DNA from: Cacconaster sp045599325
GTDB taxonomy: Bacteria; Bacteroidota; Bacteroidia; Bacteroidales; UBA932
Direction: 5' to 3'
Length of the DNA stretch: 14,508 nt
Assembly: GCA_045599325.1 (NCBI GenBank)
Contig: JAZRVT010000009.1
Coordinates: 1 to 14,508 of the forward strand
The translations under genes were made by a program, and so were the position numbers. This document shows positions 14,153 to 14,508 of the stretch, one piece after another (the first letter of the stretch is position 1; each line of letters begins with the position of its first letter). The notes under the pieces were generated by a model that saw only the letters and a list, made by a program, of their open reading frames with translations, was not told where the DNA came from and did no database searches.

Positions 14153-14183
14153 GCAGCGGCGCTTGACCTGGGCGCTCCGCTGC
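14153..14183. repeat. Hairpin containing a decayed copy of the composite-unit core
   Basis: GCAGCGG (14153-14159) pairs with CCGCTGC (14177-14183). Bases 14156-14182 match 10300-10326 of the left composite unit at 24 of 27 positions. This is probably a remnant of the same repeat family, 10 bp after the GH3 stop. Confidence 0.55.
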
Positions 14184-14340
14184 GGGAGGCCACTGCATAT
14201 GCGCATGCGGAGCCAAAGTACAAAAATGCAAGAGCACTTAGCAAGTCCGCAACAGCGGACCGGCCGGGCCGTGACTTTTGCGCAGCAAATACGTCAAGGC
14301 CAGGAGCGGCAGGGTTGGGGCGGAGCCCCAGTAAAAAAAG
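14184..14340. other. Structured intergenic DNA after the GH3 gene
   Basis: I see no gene here. It holds small hairpins: GTCCGC-AACA-GCGGAC (14245-14260) and GGGGC-GGA-GCCCC (14317-14329), then an A-run. Their role is unknown; they may be repeat debris or secondary terminators. Confidence 0.4.
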
Positions 14341-14372
14341 AAGAGGCCGACTGCAGTCGACCTCTTGTTTTT
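14341..14372. terminator. Bidirectional rho-independent terminator between convergent genes
   Basis: A 26-bp near-perfect palindrome (14341-14366, AAGAGG-C-CGACTG and its complement, one A/C mismatch) is followed by GTTTTTATT. It is preceded by an A-run of seven, so both strands have a U-tract. It serves the GH3 gene (+) and the outer-membrane protein gene (-). Its sequence is unrelated to the left-edge terminator. Confidence 0.9.
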
Positions 14373-14508
14373 ATTGTTACTGTCTGTTAACAGATTAGAA
14401 GCGAACACCGATTGTGAGCTGTGGGTATGCGAATGCGCGGAGATTGTGGTTGGTTGCGTAGTATGGATCCTGTCCGCCGACCTCCATGTGGAGGAGGGTG
14501 TACTGGTA
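14368..14508 (-). repeat. Right copy of exact 141-bp terminal inverted repeat
   Basis: This is the reverse complement of bases 1-141 without mismatch. Inside the window the two flanks diverge immediately afterwards (A versus C), and each enters its own terminator. Confidence 0.95.
14395..14508 (-). CDS. C-terminal end of a second copy of the outer-membrane beta-barrel protein gene (partial)
   Basis: The last 37 codons, identical in DNA to the left-edge fragment, enter from the right edge on the minus strand and stop at 14395-14397. The evidence for a barrel protein is the same terminal AYPQLTIGVRF strand. Whether the two genes are full paralogues, recombined variants, or one gene placed twice by assembly cannot be told from 37 codons. 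Confidence 0.58.
   Translation of the reverse strand, partial: YQYTLLHMEVGGQDPYYATNHNLRAFAYPQLTIGVRF

Overview
The window looks like chromosomal DNA from a G+C-rich member of the order Bacteroidales, probably an uncultured gut or rumen lineage. The genus cannot be fixed from the sequence alone. Pointers are outer-membrane barrel C-termini ending in phenylalanine, lipoprotein signal peptides, a MutS and a Na+-symporter of Bacteroidales type, almost no Shine-Dalgarno sites, and candidate TAnnTTTG promoter boxes of the Bacteroidetes housekeeping sigma factor.

Layout from left to right. (1) The 3' end of an outer-membrane protein gene (1-114, +) with its terminator. (2) A tight + strand operon: thyA (thymidylate synthase), folA (dihydrofolate reductase) and a neurotransmitter:sodium symporter-type transporter. 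ThyA turns tetrahydrofolate cofactor into dihydrofolate and FolA reduces it back, so the first two genes form one cycle. (3) A convergent - strand pair, mutS followed by an orphan MacB/FtsX-like permease, with a palindromic repeat between it and the transporter. (4) Divergent from mutS, a + strand pair: a serine beta-lactamase-like lipoprotein and rsmA/ksgA (16S rRNA dimethyltransferase), overlapping by 20 bp. (5) A - strand endonuclease/exonuclease/phosphatase-family protein. (6) A repeat island at 10206-11826 built around a - strand Y1 (HUH) REP-associated transposase-like gene. (7) A GH3 glycoside hydrolase lipoprotein (+). (8) A structured intergenic region and the 3' end of a second outer-membrane protein gene on the - strand, identical to the one at the left edge.

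The most interesting region is the repeat island. An AT-rich gene with an HIH motif and a candidate catalytic tyrosine sits between two direct, about 94% identical 184-bp repeats. Each extends into a roughly 206-bp structured unit bounded by GAAGTGC-N15/16-GCACTTC palindromes, with nested inverted repeats inside. Another palindrome of this type stands alone 7.3 kb away beside the symporter gene, and a decayed piece of the unit core lies near the right edge. This looks like a RAYT/REP (BIME-like) system of a Bacteroidales type, with a transposase longer than usual and carrying an extra C-terminal domain.

The two window ends are an exact 141-bp inverted repeat. That implies two inverted copies of one outer-membrane protein gene around the 14-kb segment, or a contig stopped at a shared repeat. 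The exact length equals the largest k-mer in the default list of a common metagenome assembler, so the extent of the repeat seen here is probably set by assembly.
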